Below, piece by piece: positions 43,611 to 51,783 of a stretch of 64,000 nucleotides of DNA. Origin of the DNA: CAWDMC01 sp963803295 (GTDB lineage Bacteria > Acidobacteriota > Terriglobia > UBA7540). The notes beneath the pieces were generated by a model. The model did no database searches. It saw only the letters and a program-made list of their open reading frames with translations, and was not told the DNA's origin. Location: contig CAWDMC010000012.1 in assembly GCA_963803295.1 (NCBI GenBank), forward strand, positions 248,001 through 312,000. The letters are read 5' to 3'. Numbering within the stretch: position 1 is the first letter of the stretch; every line of letters starts with the position of its first letter. Both the position numbers and the translations under genes were made by a program.

Positions 43611-44153
43611 CTAAAAGTTCTCCAGGATGTCCGTGACCAGCGTTCGGGCAAGGTCCTGCGACAGGCGATCGAGGGCCGGCTGGTCTTCCTCGAAGAGCGT
43701 CGACGTGTTCTGGCTCACCTGGTATTCTTCCCGAAAAATGTAATTGGGATTAGAGAACAGCACTTTATGAGTATGCTGATCGGTGAGTTGAATACTCGTC
43801 GTTACTTGAATCTGCAAAGCAGTAGCTCGGCCGGTGGTCAGATCGAAAGTCACCACACCCGAGTTCACAGCTTTGACCACCCCCTTTAGCACAGCATCGG
43901 CCCCAGCAGGATCCGGAGTAATGCGGTATTTGGTCCGCTCAATGAACTCGCGCGTGACCGCCGCCGAGATCTTCTGCTCAATGCGAAACCGTGGACTCTG
44001 GTTCAAAAATACCGGCAACGCGATCGTCTTCACATCAGGGGGCAGGCGGTCACCGCGGCCAGCCACTTGGTAGCCGCAAGCAGAGAGCAAGAGGCAGGCG
44101 GCGGAAAGCAGAAGGCAGCACGCAGAAGGCATCAGGCGGCTGCGTAAAGCCAT
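43611..44153 (-). CDS. lptE: LPS-assembly lipoprotein LptE
   Basis: The ATG at 44153 gives 180 residues; 23 upstream in-frame codons lack leader character. A lipoprotein signal is clear: hydrophobic CCLLLSAACLLL ending in lipobox LSAC (Cys near 28), followed by GYQVAGRGD. The mature part has PPDVKTIALPVFLNQSPRFRIE and strands around KYRITPDPAGADAVLKG and GVVTFDLTTGRA, the fold of the LptE/RlpB plug that sits in LptD. Its presence indicates a diderm cell with lipopolysaccharide. It follows the ASADH-like gene by about 120 bp, in the psd-pssA cluster orientation. Confidence 0.85.
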   Translation of the reverse strand: MALRSRLMPSACCLLLSAACLLLSACGYQVAGRGDRLPPDVKTIALPVFLNQSPRFRIEQKISAAVTREFIERTKYRITPDPAGADAVLKGVVKAVNSGVVTFDLTTGRATALQIQVTTSIQLTDQHTHKVLFSNPNYIFREEYQVSQNTSTLFEEDQPALDRLSQDLARTLVTDILENF

Positions 44154-44272
44154 AGCGAGCGCTTCTGGCTCCGGGCGAGAATCGACGGTATGCGGGTGGT
44201 GGTGAAAATAGCAGCTGCGCATTGCAAGTTAGAGGAGGCCGAAGATGGCGGACCACGACAACGGGACGGGTA

Positions 44273-45409
44273 CTACACCAGACGACGAGTCGCCTGCTTC
44301 ATCAAGGCCTGCACCTCGGCGATCTCGACCGCGTTGGTGGCGGCGAGGCGCATGTTGTCGGCCGTGGCCCAGATCCATACTCCCTGCGGATGGTCGCTGT
44401 CTGTCGAGATTGCGTCCACCAGGATGTCGGCGGCGCCGGCGCTCTCCACCTGCGAGGGAGCCTGCTCGGAAGATCGCCGAACCTTGAACTGGGAGCCGGC
44501 CAGCGCCCGCTCCACTGCCTCGGACGCTGCTGGCGATTCGGACTCAAGATATACCGACGCCACCAGCGAGTGGAAAACCGGCGTCTGAATCACCCGCAAA
44601 GCTGGCCTTGGGGTGCGCTCGCCGGTATAACGCCGCAACTGACTGCGAATCAGGTTTTCGAGATCGGTGAGTTCATCGCGATAGGGGCCCGAGCCGCGGC
44701 GCGACTTGCTCAGGCGCGGCAAGACATTGAAGGCCAATTGAGATCCGAAAACCGCCTGGGGAATCTTTTGGAAGCTTAGCAGGTTCACCGTTTGGCTCTG
44801 CAACTCGGCTATGGCCTCGGGACCAATCTCGGAGGCGGGGTTTAGGACCAGCCCCACTACGTTGGTGAGCGGGAACCGCGCGACAGTCCTCAGCAGAATG
44901 CTTGCCAAGACGATTGCGGCCGGGTGTGGTGAGATCAGTCGGGGTACGGCGGCAGCCGGTGTTGAGTAATCGCGGTCAAGGGAAGGAATACTCAGGACGG
45001 CTTCTGGGGTTCGGGTCGCGCCGGGCTTGTTCCCTGTCTTATCCTTCAGGTTCTCCCAAAGCGTGCCGCTAAGGTCGATGACAATGCAGCCGTTCGAATT
45101 TGCTTCCGAGATGAAACTGGGAATCTGGCGCGGCACGCGAGCGACGAAAGCGAAATCGAGTTCGCTTGCCTTCACTTCTTCCGGTTGCAGCGCCAGCGCC
45201 GCCAGGGCCGCGGCGGCTTGAGCTTGTTCCTGCGGCGGGTATTCACCGAGATCGAGGATGGGAACCGCGGGCTCTTCTTCCTCATCATCGATCTTCATCA
45301 GCCGGGACACGGGGAACTGCCGATCGTCGAGGACTGCCAGCAGTTCCTTGCCCAATAGCGTAGACGAACCCACTACCGCTACCCGGTATCCGGACGGCGT
45401 TAGTCTCAT
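44273..45409 (-). CDS. Aspartate-semialdehyde dehydrogenase-like protein lacking the catalytic cysteine (USG-1-like)
   Basis: A 378-residue protein with the ASADH fold. The N-terminal nucleotide-binding start is VAVVGSSTLLGKELL; the dimerisation domain ends with a His in PVFHSLVASVYLE. Where active ASADH has the NPNC-T cysteine, this one reads SPHPAAIVL, as in E. coli USG-1-type paralogues, so it cannot be a normal dehydrogenase. An acidic insert (DDEEEEP) and an Ala-rich loop are also unusual. The ATG overlaps the pssA stop by one base (TAATG), so it is translationally coupled to phospholipid synthesis. A structural or regulatory role is possible; function is unknown. Confidence 0.8.
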   Translation of the reverse strand: MRLTPSGYRVAVVGSSTLLGKELLAVLDDRQFPVSRLMKIDDEEEEPAVPILDLGEYPPQEQAQAAAALAALALQPEEVKASELDFAFVARVPRQIPSFISEANSNGCIVIDLSGTLWENLKDKTGNKPGATRTPEAVLSIPSLDRDYSTPAAAVPRLISPHPAAIVLASILLRTVARFPLTNVVGLVLNPASEIGPEAIAELQSQTVNLLSFQKIPQAVFGSQLAFNVLPRLSKSRRGSGPYRDELTDLENLIRSQLRRYTGERTPRPALRVIQTPVFHSLVASVYLESESPAASEAVERALAGSQFKVRRSSEQAPSQVESAGAADILVDAISTDSDHPQGVWIWATADNMRLAATNAVEIAEVQALMKQATRRLV

Positions 45410-46269
45410 TAAGCATGTACCTCGCGTGGGGCGGGAGGTCGCGGACGAAGCTTCGAGGTGATTCGGGATACGGGGCCCCAGAGGGCATAAGTAAAGGCTA
45501 TAATCAACAAGACCGGTTCAGAAAACTCCACAATCAGATAGATAGTCAGTCCCAGAGCGATGATCACTAAATAGGATCGTGGCTGTCGCAGGTCGATCGT
45601 CTTAAACGTCGGATAGCGCATCCGGCTCACCATCAGGAAAGCCGAAAGCCCCACGATGATAAGCCAGACCAAACCGTAGCGCCAGTCATTTACGGGATAC
45701 TTCACATAGTGCACTACCGCCGCGATGATTCCTGCGCCGGCCGGTATGGGCAGACCCACAAAGTGGCGCTTATCGGTAGTGGGGCGGGTGGTCTGGATAT
45801 TAAAACGGGCGAGGCGGGTGACCCCGCAAATCAGAAAGGCGAACGATACGATCCAGCCGGCATCCTGGATGTGCTGCACCAATTGGGTGCCGGCGATCTT
45901 TTCGAGCGGGCGAATCCCCCAGGTAAAGGCCAACAGCGCCGGCGCCACTCCGAACGTAATGACGTCGGCCAGCGAGTCAAACTCGCGTCCAAAGTCGGAG
46001 GCCGAGTTTGTCAGGCGGGCGATCCTGCCATCAAGTCCGTCGAACACCACCGCGATTCCCAGGTAGGTGGCGGCCGCATCGAAGAGTTTTCTGATGATTT
46101 CGGCTTCGGGCGCGGCGCTCGCCATCATCTCGCCGGCGCGTAAGGTCGAGAGGATGGCGTAATAGCCGCAAGCCAGACTCGCCACGGTGAACAGGCTAGG
46201 GAGGATGTAGAGCCCACGGCTCAGAGGTGTCTTTCGCGGCGGCCTAGGGTTCGGCTGAGTTGATCCCAT
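45409..46269 (-). CDS. pssA: CDP-diacylglycerol-serine O-phosphatidyltransferase
   Basis: A 286-residue inner-membrane enzyme making phosphatidylserine from CDP-diacylglycerol and serine. The CDP-alcohol phosphotransferase signature DGLDGRIARLTN...GREFDSLAD (DGxxAR-x8-GxxxDxxxD) is complete near residues 78-102. YILPSLFTVASLACGYYAI and FLICGVTRLARFN further support PssA over PgsA. About seven or eight membrane helices are visible. Its start lies 26 bp inside the psd end and its stop overlaps the next ATG, giving a tightly coupled psd-pssA-ASADH-like unit that makes and decarboxylates phosphatidylserine. Confidence 0.95.
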   Translation of the reverse strand: MGSTQPNPRPPRKTPLSRGLYILPSLFTVASLACGYYAILSTLRAGEMMASAAPEAEIIRKLFDAAATYLGIAVVFDGLDGRIARLTNSASDFGREFDSLADVITFGVAPALLAFTWGIRPLEKIAGTQLVQHIQDAGWIVSFAFLICGVTRLARFNIQTTRPTTDKRHFVGLPIPAGAGIIAAVVHYVKYPVNDWRYGLVWLIIVGLSAFLMVSRMRYPTFKTIDLRQPRSYLVIIALGLTIYLIVEFSEPVLLIIAFTYALWGPVSRITSKLRPRPPAPREVHA

Positions 46270-46918
46270 CAGATCCCCTTTCCGAGCCTGAGTTGGCTAC
46301 GACGACAGACGCGCTTCTGCCCACAACGCTGACTCCCGCCCGCACGCGGTCTCCAATCTTGACAGTCAAGTCGACGTTCGGTTCGAGAAGCAAATCCACC
46401 CTGGAACTGAATTTAATCATACCCACGCGCTCGCCCCTTGCCAACCGATCACCCTGCCGCTTCCAGAATACGATACGGCGAGCCACGGCACCAGCGATCT
46501 GCTTCACCACCACGATTCCCTGCTCACCGGTAACAGTGAAGACGTTCTGCTCGTTCTCGACGGAAGCCTCAAATTGCGAGGCGATCTTGAAGTGGCCCCG
46601 TCGATAGGTGACCTCGCCGACAACGCCGGCCATTGGGGTCCTGTTCACGTGAACATCGAGCGGCGACATGAAAATGCTGATCCGCTGAAACGGCGCGGCA
46701 CTGAAGATCTCTGGAGTGATCTGTACCACTTTTCCGTCGGCAGGTGAGACGATATCGCGGGGACCGTCCGGAATCGAGCGATCCGGATCTCGGAAGAAAT
46801 TGAGCACAAAAATGGCGAGAATCAGGAAGAATGCGCCGGGCAGATAGACGCGGAGACCCACCAAACCGCCGCCGACCAGAACCAGCGGCAACCCATACCA
46901 ATATCCTTCCTTGACCAT
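46244..46918 (-). CDS. psd: Phosphatidylserine decarboxylase (short form) with an unusual maturation site
   Basis: A 224-residue short-type decarboxylase, product phosphatidylethanolamine. One or two membrane helices lie at about 8-42, then FFRDPDRSIP, SPADGKVV, SIFMSPLDVHVNRTP and HFKIASQFEAS. At the self-cleavage site where the family has FGSRVD, with the chain cut before Ser to form the pyruvoyl group, this protein reads FSSRVD (Ser171-Ser172). The codon is AGT in place of GGT, one base away. The C-terminal segment KIGDRVRAGVSVVG is intact. Maturation may be slow, shifted or abolished, or the base may be an error. Gene order psd-pssA supports the assignment. Confidence 0.9.
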   Translation of the reverse strand: MVKEGYWYGLPLVLVGGGLVGLRVYLPGAFFLILAIFVLNFFRDPDRSIPDGPRDIVSPADGKVVQITPEIFSAAPFQRISIFMSPLDVHVNRTPMAGVVGEVTYRRGHFKIASQFEASVENEQNVFTVTGEQGIVVVKQIAGAVARRIVFWKRQGDRLARGERVGMIKFSSRVDLLLEPNVDLTVKIGDRVRAGVSVVGRSASVVVANSGSERGSDGINSAEP

Positions 46919-47214
46919 GCCTTTCTAGCTTACAGGCTCCAGGCACGGTGATCAAGGGCCCAACTTAGGGTGCTGGCATTAATGGATGGGGGTCGCTTCA
47001 TCTCTCGGCTGGATGTTTGCTCGTGCGGAAGAGCTCCGCCGCGGTTCCCCGGTATGCTCACACAATGGCGCAAAGTGGGTGTGCGTCGTGGAGGACCGCG
47101 GCGGGCCTATGAGTGCTTACTGCCACAGGACTGACACCGAACAGAGAGGCTCCACGTTAGCAACTTTCGAAACGATAAGGAATACCCCCGTGACAGTTAA
47201 TGGCGCTCTACCCT

Positions 47215-47478
47215 CTAGCTCGAACCGCTAGCGTGGGATTCGCGCCGCATCAACATTTGCATCTGATCTTTAGTCCATAACTTCAGCTTCTTAAGTCGAA
47301 TCTCCTCCATCTGCTCATCGGCGTTCAGATGCGGCTTGGTGGTAAGGTGGTCGAGCTCTGCAGCATAGCGGGCATGCTGCTCACTCAGACGTTGATACTC
47401 GGAGTTGCTGACCATCGTATCCCGGACGGTCGCGGTAGGAGTGCTCACGGGCGTGTCACCTCCTCGAAGGGATATCAT
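47215..47478 (-). CDS. DUF465 (YdcH-like) small coiled-coil protein
   Basis: The ATG at 47478 gives 87 residues (a TTG three codons earlier is possible). The last 60 residues are helical and carry the DUF465 pattern: EYQRLSEQHARYAAELDHL, then NADEQMEEIRLKKLKLWTKD and QMQMLMRR. The family consists of short cytoplasmic two-helix proteins of unknown function. It is isolated: 296 bp to the psd gene and about 200 bp to rimI. The upstream gap 47488-47683 is clearly AT-richer than elsewhere but shows no obvious gene. Confidence 0.8.
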   Translation of the reverse strand: MISLRGGDTPVSTPTATVRDTMVSNSEYQRLSEQHARYAAELDHLTTKPHLNADEQMEEIRLKKLKLWTKDQMQMLMRRESHASGSS

Positions 47479-47683
47479 GCTAGCCAAAGCCTAGCACACG
47501 CCTGAGGCACATTCAAGCAGAAATGGAATTCCCGATAGTATAGCTTAACCCTATGTTGGTAAAGGACATGTTAAGTGGAAATTACACGAATATGAAAAAT
47601 TAATAAGGACATAAAATTGCTGAAGTCGCCGCTCTCGGAAGCCATGGCATCCGCACCAAACTCGGCCGTCGCATCGGCCATTT

Positions 47684-48190
47684 CTACAACGCGAGCCGGA
47701 GAACGATCGCATCCTCTGCAGGATTCGAGTAGTAGCTTTTCCGGACATTTGCCTGCAGATATCCAGCTATTTCGTAGAGTTGCCGCGCGGGCAAATTCGA
47801 GACGCGCACCTCGAGAAACACAGCAGAAATGCGTGAAAGACGTAGCCTCTCGTGTAACTCCCGGAGCAGAGCGGCAGCAACTCCGTGGCGTCGCCAGACC
47901 GGAGTGACCGCGAGATTCCTTAATTCGGCCTCGCCCTCAACGGAGAATGCGGCAGCGAAGCCGACCACTGACGGAAGGGTTCCCGGCGGTTCCGACGCGT
48001 CGTCGATCACTTTGCTGTTGACCGTTTCGATTGCGAGGTAAGGCGCAATCTGGGCTACGAGCACCAGCCCTCCCTTTTCGTTTGCCAAGCGCTCGTAATC
48101 CGGAGCGGTCCACTGCGAAGCTTCGGGCGACTCAGCCTGAATCGCCAGCATAGCCTTCAGATCAGACGGAGAGAAGTTACGCATCTTCAT
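47684..48190 (-). CDS. rimI: Ribosomal-protein-alanine N-acetyltransferase-like (RimI, GNAT)
   Basis: The ATG at 48190 gives 168 residues starting MKMRNFSPSDLKAMLAIQAE. A GNAT acetyltransferase: EAELRNLAVTPVWRRHGVAAALL is the acetyl-CoA loop (R/Q-x-x-G-x-G/A variant RRHGVA), and VFLEVRVSNLPARQLYEIAG is motif B, typical of RimI. A 25-residue insert between strands 3 and 4 (ETVNSKVIDDASEP) is longer than in E. coli. It follows tsaB by 22 bp, the usual tsaB-rimI order. In-frame sequence upstream lies inside tsaB and is not part of this gene. Confidence 0.88.
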   Translation of the reverse strand: MKMRNFSPSDLKAMLAIQAESPEASQWTAPDYERLANEKGGLVLVAQIAPYLAIETVNSKVIDDASEPPGTLPSVVGFAAAFSVEGEAELRNLAVTPVWRRHGVAAALLRELHERLRLSRISAVFLEVRVSNLPARQLYEIAGYLQANVRKSYYSNPAEDAIVLRLAL

Positions 48191-48212
48191 GATGATCGGA
48201 GGGTTGTCGGCG

Positions 48213-49067
48213 TTAGCGATCCTCGCGCCAATGCATTTCCGCATCAGAGCGGCGGACGTAGCAGGCCTGAAGGCCAGCGGGCGAGTCGACACGCCCTTGT
48301 TCGAAATGGCGCAACCCGATTCGGGCGATGGCGTCGACGAGGGATCCCGACGCTGCATGCCAGCGGAGACCGGACTGCGACCCGACGGACGAATCGCCTT
48401 CGGCCATCGAGCGGCCTTCCGTCTGGGATTCAAGAGCGCGGGCTGCCTTATCGTGTTCGCGTACCACGCAGGTGACATCAAGCGCAGTCGGGTTAGCATC
48501 GTGGCCAGCGTTTACGTTTCGTAAGACTTCCGAGAAGAAACTCCCCAGCTCTGTGCTCCTCAGCAGCCCCCCGTGTTCGATCCTCTCAGTCTGGGCGGAG
48601 CCATCAAGGTGCGCGAAGGGGATTTCCTGCCAGCCCGTAACTGACTCGCCGTCCTTGCGATAGATTGCCAGATAAAATTCGCTGCGGCGCGCGTCCAGAA
48701 GTGGAATCGCCCAGGATGTCACCGGTTGGGCGGCTTCCACGAGTGCCTCCAGGGTTGAGACGCTTCCCACCGGTCGGTCGAACGCTTGCGACCAGCCTTG
48801 CGCGGCTGCAAGTCCCACGCGGACGCCGGTGAACGACCCGGGTCCGTTCGCCACCGCGAATAGATCCACTTGGGCGAGACTGTGGCCGGTTTCGGCGAGC
48901 ATTCGGTCGACATGCTCGAAGAGCCACACGGAGTAGTCTGGCCTGCCACCTTCGTGGCTGGCGCGGGCGAGGCGAACGAGATTGGTCGCACTGTTCGCGC
49001 TCGGCCGAGCACGGTAAAGGGCCGCGCCGCCATACTCGCTGGTTGTGTCGAAGGCCAGGATCAGCAT
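48213..49067 (-). CDS. tsaB: tRNA t6A biosynthesis protein TsaB
   Basis: A 284-residue member of the ASKHA fold that partners TsaD in making N6-threonylcarbamoyl-adenosine at position 37 of ANN-decoding tRNAs. LILAFDTTSEYGGAALY opens the protein; ANGPGSFTGVRVGLAAAQGW is the diagnostic loop; AIPLLDARRSEFYLA follows. The segment from about residue 190 to 250 is a low-conservation stretch (EHDKAARALESQTEGRS) longer than in E. coli TsaB. It is followed directly by rimI. A promoter for deoC lies just past its start on the opposite strand. Confidence 0.93.
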   Translation of the reverse strand: MLILAFDTTSEYGGAALYRARPSANSATNLVRLARASHEGGRPDYSVWLFEHVDRMLAETGHSLAQVDLFAVANGPGSFTGVRVGLAAAQGWSQAFDRPVGSVSTLEALVEAAQPVTSWAIPLLDARRSEFYLAIYRKDGESVTGWQEIPFAHLDGSAQTERIEHGGLLRSTELGSFFSEVLRNVNAGHDANPTALDVTCVVREHDKAARALESQTEGRSMAEGDSSVGSQSGLRWHAASGSLVDAIARIGLRHFEQGRVDSPAGLQACYVRRSDAEMHWREDR

Positions 49068-49164
49068 CTCACTGAACTATGCTATCACGCTGAGCTTGTT
49101 CTGTTTCGTGCCAAAACGCTGGGCAAGGCGCAAAGTCCTGGCGGCCGCGAGTTCGGGACCCCTA

Positions 49165-49173
49165 TGCTACAAT
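49165..49173 (+). promoter_or_regulatory. Extended -10 promoter of deoC
   Basis: TG-C-TACAAT at 49165-49173 is an extended -10 element. Initiation near 49180 would leave a leader of about 36 nt before the TTG start. No clear -35 box is seen, as allowed for extended -10 promoters. Confidence 0.5.
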
Positions 49174-49215
49174 GGTCGCTCGAAATCGGGGAAGGGAAGG
49201 CGACGGGAGGTAATC

Positions 49216-50094
49216 TTGGAGACAGTCCTGACGCGAACTGAACTTGAGGAGTTGGTCGGCGAGATTGCCGCGGAAGTGATCCGTGAGATCAAGCCGGCGT
49301 CCGGTTTGCTTCAGCTCAAGCCTGGCGGGGGACAGGCGATCCACAAAGACGACGTCTGCGAGGGCTGCCCTCGGCATGCGCCACCGTCGTCCCCTTCTGA
49401 CCCGCGCGCCATCCGGCTCACCCCGGACGTCCGAACACTCGCTTCGCTACTTGACCATACATTGCTGCGACCCGAAGCGACTGCGGCTCAAGTTGAGGAA
49501 CTCTGTGAGGAAGCGCGAGTGCTGGGCACTGCCGCCGTTTGTGTGAACCCTGCTTGGGTCCCGCTCGCAGCGGAGAAGATGCGAGGGTCCAGGGTGATGG
49601 TGGCGACGGTAGCCGGATTTCCTCTGGGTGCCACTTCCACGGCCGCTAAACGTGCCGAAGCCCAGGCCGCGATTCTGGCTGGGGCGTCGGAAGTGGACAT
49701 GGTCATCGACATCGGCGCCCTGCGGTCGGGTGATCTCGAACGGGTGGAGCAGGACGTCAGGGGCGTAGTGGAAGCTTGCCACGCGGCCCGGGCGGCGGTA
49801 AAGGTAATCCTTGAGAACGCCTATCTTACGGACGCTCAGAAGGTTGCTGCCTGCGAAATCGTTAAGCGGGCCGGCGCCGAATTCGTGAAGTCCTCGACGG
49901 GCTTTGGGCCTTCAGGAGCTACCGAAGCCGACATCCGGCTGATGCGCCAAACGGTTGGTTCCCAGATGGGTGTGAAAGCTGCAGGTGGGATCCGCAGTCT
50001 GGCCGATGCATTGCGAATGCTCCAGGCTGGAGCTACACGCCTCGGCACGAGCTCAAGCGTGGCTATCCTTGCCGAAGCAGCGACTCTCGCCTAA
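49216..50094 (+). CDS. deoC: Deoxyribose-phosphate aldolase with N-terminal amphipathic extension
   Basis: A TTG at 49216, six bases after GGGAGG, gives 292 residues; longer in-frame starts overlap the divergent tsaB and are rejected. The TIM-barrel (about 73-292) cleaves 2-deoxyribose-5-phosphate to glyceraldehyde-3-phosphate and acetaldehyde: LLDHTLLRPEAT, EVDMVIDIGAL, Schiff-base Lys in FVKSSTGFGPSGAT, and the relay Lys in GVKAAGGIRS. About 70 residues precede it: an amphipathic helix TRTELEELVGEIAAEVIREI, a Gly/Gln linker, and a CEGC motif. The helix is like the targeting peptides of enzymes packed in bacterial microcompartments. No shell gene lies in the window. The neighbour at 50185 is also a sugar-type enzyme. 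Confidence 0.92.
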   Translation: METVLTRTELEELVGEIAAEVIREIKPASGLLQLKPGGGQAIHKDDVCEGCPRHAPPSSPSDPRAIRLTPDVRTLASLLDHTLLRPEATAAQVEELCEEARVLGTAAVCVNPAWVPLAAEKMRGSRVMVATVAGFPLGATSTAAKRAEAQAAILAGASEVDMVIDIGALRSGDLERVEQDVRGVVEACHAARAAVKVILENAYLTDAQKVAACEIVKRAGAEFVKSSTGFGPSGATEADIRLMRQTVGSQMGVKAAGGIRSLADALRMLQAGATRLGTSSSVAILAEAATLA

Positions 50095-50184
50095 CCAAGA
50101 TGAATCGCCGGCTATGGTAACGGCGCTGTCCCGGATGAGAAGGCGCCGGCGGACATCGCTACGGAGAAGAGTACGAGCGGTCTC

Positions 50185-51504
50185 ATGAAAATTGACACGG
50201 GCGATGTGGGATCGAGTGGCGTGAGCAGACGTTCGATGTTGCTGGGCCTCATGTTGGGCGCCACTTCCATTCGGGCCCAGGGTCAACCGGCCTTGCCGGA
50301 TACCGAATTCAAAACGGAGTCTTCTATGCCATCAGAAACTGAACCCTCTGCCAAGCCAATAACGTGGAAAGATCGGCAAGCATACCTTCTCGAGAACGAC
50401 TTGATTCGACTGGTCACCCTTACAGGAGGGGGCCACATCGCGGAGCTTCGATTTCGCGATACTTTGGGACGCTCCACCGTCAACCCGCTTTGGAGCCCGC
50501 CTTGGAAGACGATAGAGCCGTTCCTCTATCGGAAGGATATTCATACCGGCACTTACGGCGGTCCTCCGGAGGGGCAGTTGCTATCGGGAATTTCCGGTCA
50601 CAATGTTTGCGTTGATTACTTTGGAGGGCCGTCGGAGGCGGAGGCGAAGCTGGGTTTGCCCAGCCACGGTGAAGCCGGGGTCGCGCTCTGGAAAAATGTG
50701 CGAGCCGAGGCCAAGGCGTCGGACGTCGTGCTCGAAATGTCGGTCCACCTTCCAGTCGCAGGGTTGACCTTCAATCGCGAGATCAAAATGCACCGCGGTG
50801 AATCCGTAGCTTATTTCACGGAAGAGGTGGTCAATGAAAGAAAGGCAGACCATTTCTTTCATTGGCAGCAGCACGTTACACTGGGACCACCGTTCCTGAG
50901 TCGCGAGCATTCGCGCATCTTCATTTCCGCGAGCCACGGCAGAACCTTTCCTCATGGATATGGCGGCAAGGAACTGTTCGCGTCTTCGCAGGATTTCGAA
51001 TGGCCCAGCGCGCGGGGCACGGATGGGAAGCCCGTTGATCTTCGGCTTCCCCTGAGTCATCCGGGTTTGGGATTTGTCGCAACGGTGTTGCTCGACACGA
51101 GCCGCGATCAGCAGTATGTCGCAGGCTTGAACACACAGGAACGTGTCCTGGTGGGGTACTGCTTTGATCGCAAGGATTTTCCCTGGTCGGCTATTTGGGA
51201 GGAGAATAAGTCCCGGCCCGACGTGCCCTGGGGTGGCCGCAGCGAGACAAGGGGTTTGGAGTTCGGCTCCACGCCGCTGCCAGTAGGCCTTCTGGAGTCG
51301 TTCACGAATGGACCGCTCTTCGGGGCGCCTTATTTCTCCGTGGTACCGGCTCTCGGCCGTGCGACCGTGAAATACCTCGCCTTCCTGGCGGAAGTCCCGG
51401 TCGGCTTGAGCGACGTGACCGACATTCGTCCGGCCGCGGGCGAGATTCAAGTTATGAGCCCGGCCGGCAACATTCGTGTTCCCGCAAGCGGCATTTCCGG
51501 TTAG
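50185..51504 (+). CDS. Exported aldose-1-epimerase-like (galactose mutarotase fold) protein
   Basis: A 439-residue protein with a twin-arginine leader: SRRSMLLGLMLGATSIRA. The body shows the beta-sandwich pattern of galactose-mutarotase-like domains: ENDLIRLVTLTGGGHIAELRF near the start, HGEAGVALWKNV, LTFNREIKMHRGESVAYFTEEV, FFHWQQHVTLGPPF with aromatic and His residues, and GFDR-like GYCFDRKDFPWSAIWEENKS. Proteins of this kind are common beside Gfo/Idh oxidoreductases and TIM-barrel isomerases, and both occur at 53889 and 55065. Specific activity on a sugar or uronate is unknown; the Tat leader implies cofactor binding or prefolding. Confidence 0.6.
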   Translation: MKIDTGDVGSSGVSRRSMLLGLMLGATSIRAQGQPALPDTEFKTESSMPSETEPSAKPITWKDRQAYLLENDLIRLVTLTGGGHIAELRFRDTLGRSTVNPLWSPPWKTIEPFLYRKDIHTGTYGGPPEGQLLSGISGHNVCVDYFGGPSEAEAKLGLPSHGEAGVALWKNVRAEAKASDVVLEMSVHLPVAGLTFNREIKMHRGESVAYFTEEVVNERKADHFFHWQQHVTLGPPFLSREHSRIFISASHGRTFPHGYGGKELFASSQDFEWPSARGTDGKPVDLRLPLSHPGLGFVATVLLDTSRDQQYVAGLNTQERVLVGYCFDRKDFPWSAIWEENKSRPDVPWGGRSETRGLEFGSTPLPVGLLESFTNGPLFGAPYFSVVPALGRATVKYLAFLAEVPVGLSDVTDIRPAAGEIQVMSPAGNIRVPASGISG

Positions 51505-51783
51505 CGGACGGGACCAGAGTCAGCGTAGAGTACGTGGAGAACGCAGAGAGAAATACAGTCAAGGCGACAGATCGAGTCAGTCGATGTGTCCCAATGTCAC
51601 CCAGCTTGCACCCGCTGAGTGCCAGTTCTGAGAGGGTCTTATTCAAGCATTTGCCTGTGCGTACTCCGGGGTTAGAAGCCTCGAATTGTGCACCGTGGCT
51701 AAAGGTCGTAACGGTTGTTTCTAGTAGCCTCCCAGCCGGCTTCATAACAGATTCCCGGTTCTGATCTTCCACGCTTCCTCTCT

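Noticed and set aside
46986..47231. An 81-codon plus-strand frame between psd and the DUF465 gene.
   Set aside because: No ribosome site, no family character, and it overlaps the DUF465 gene's 3' end.
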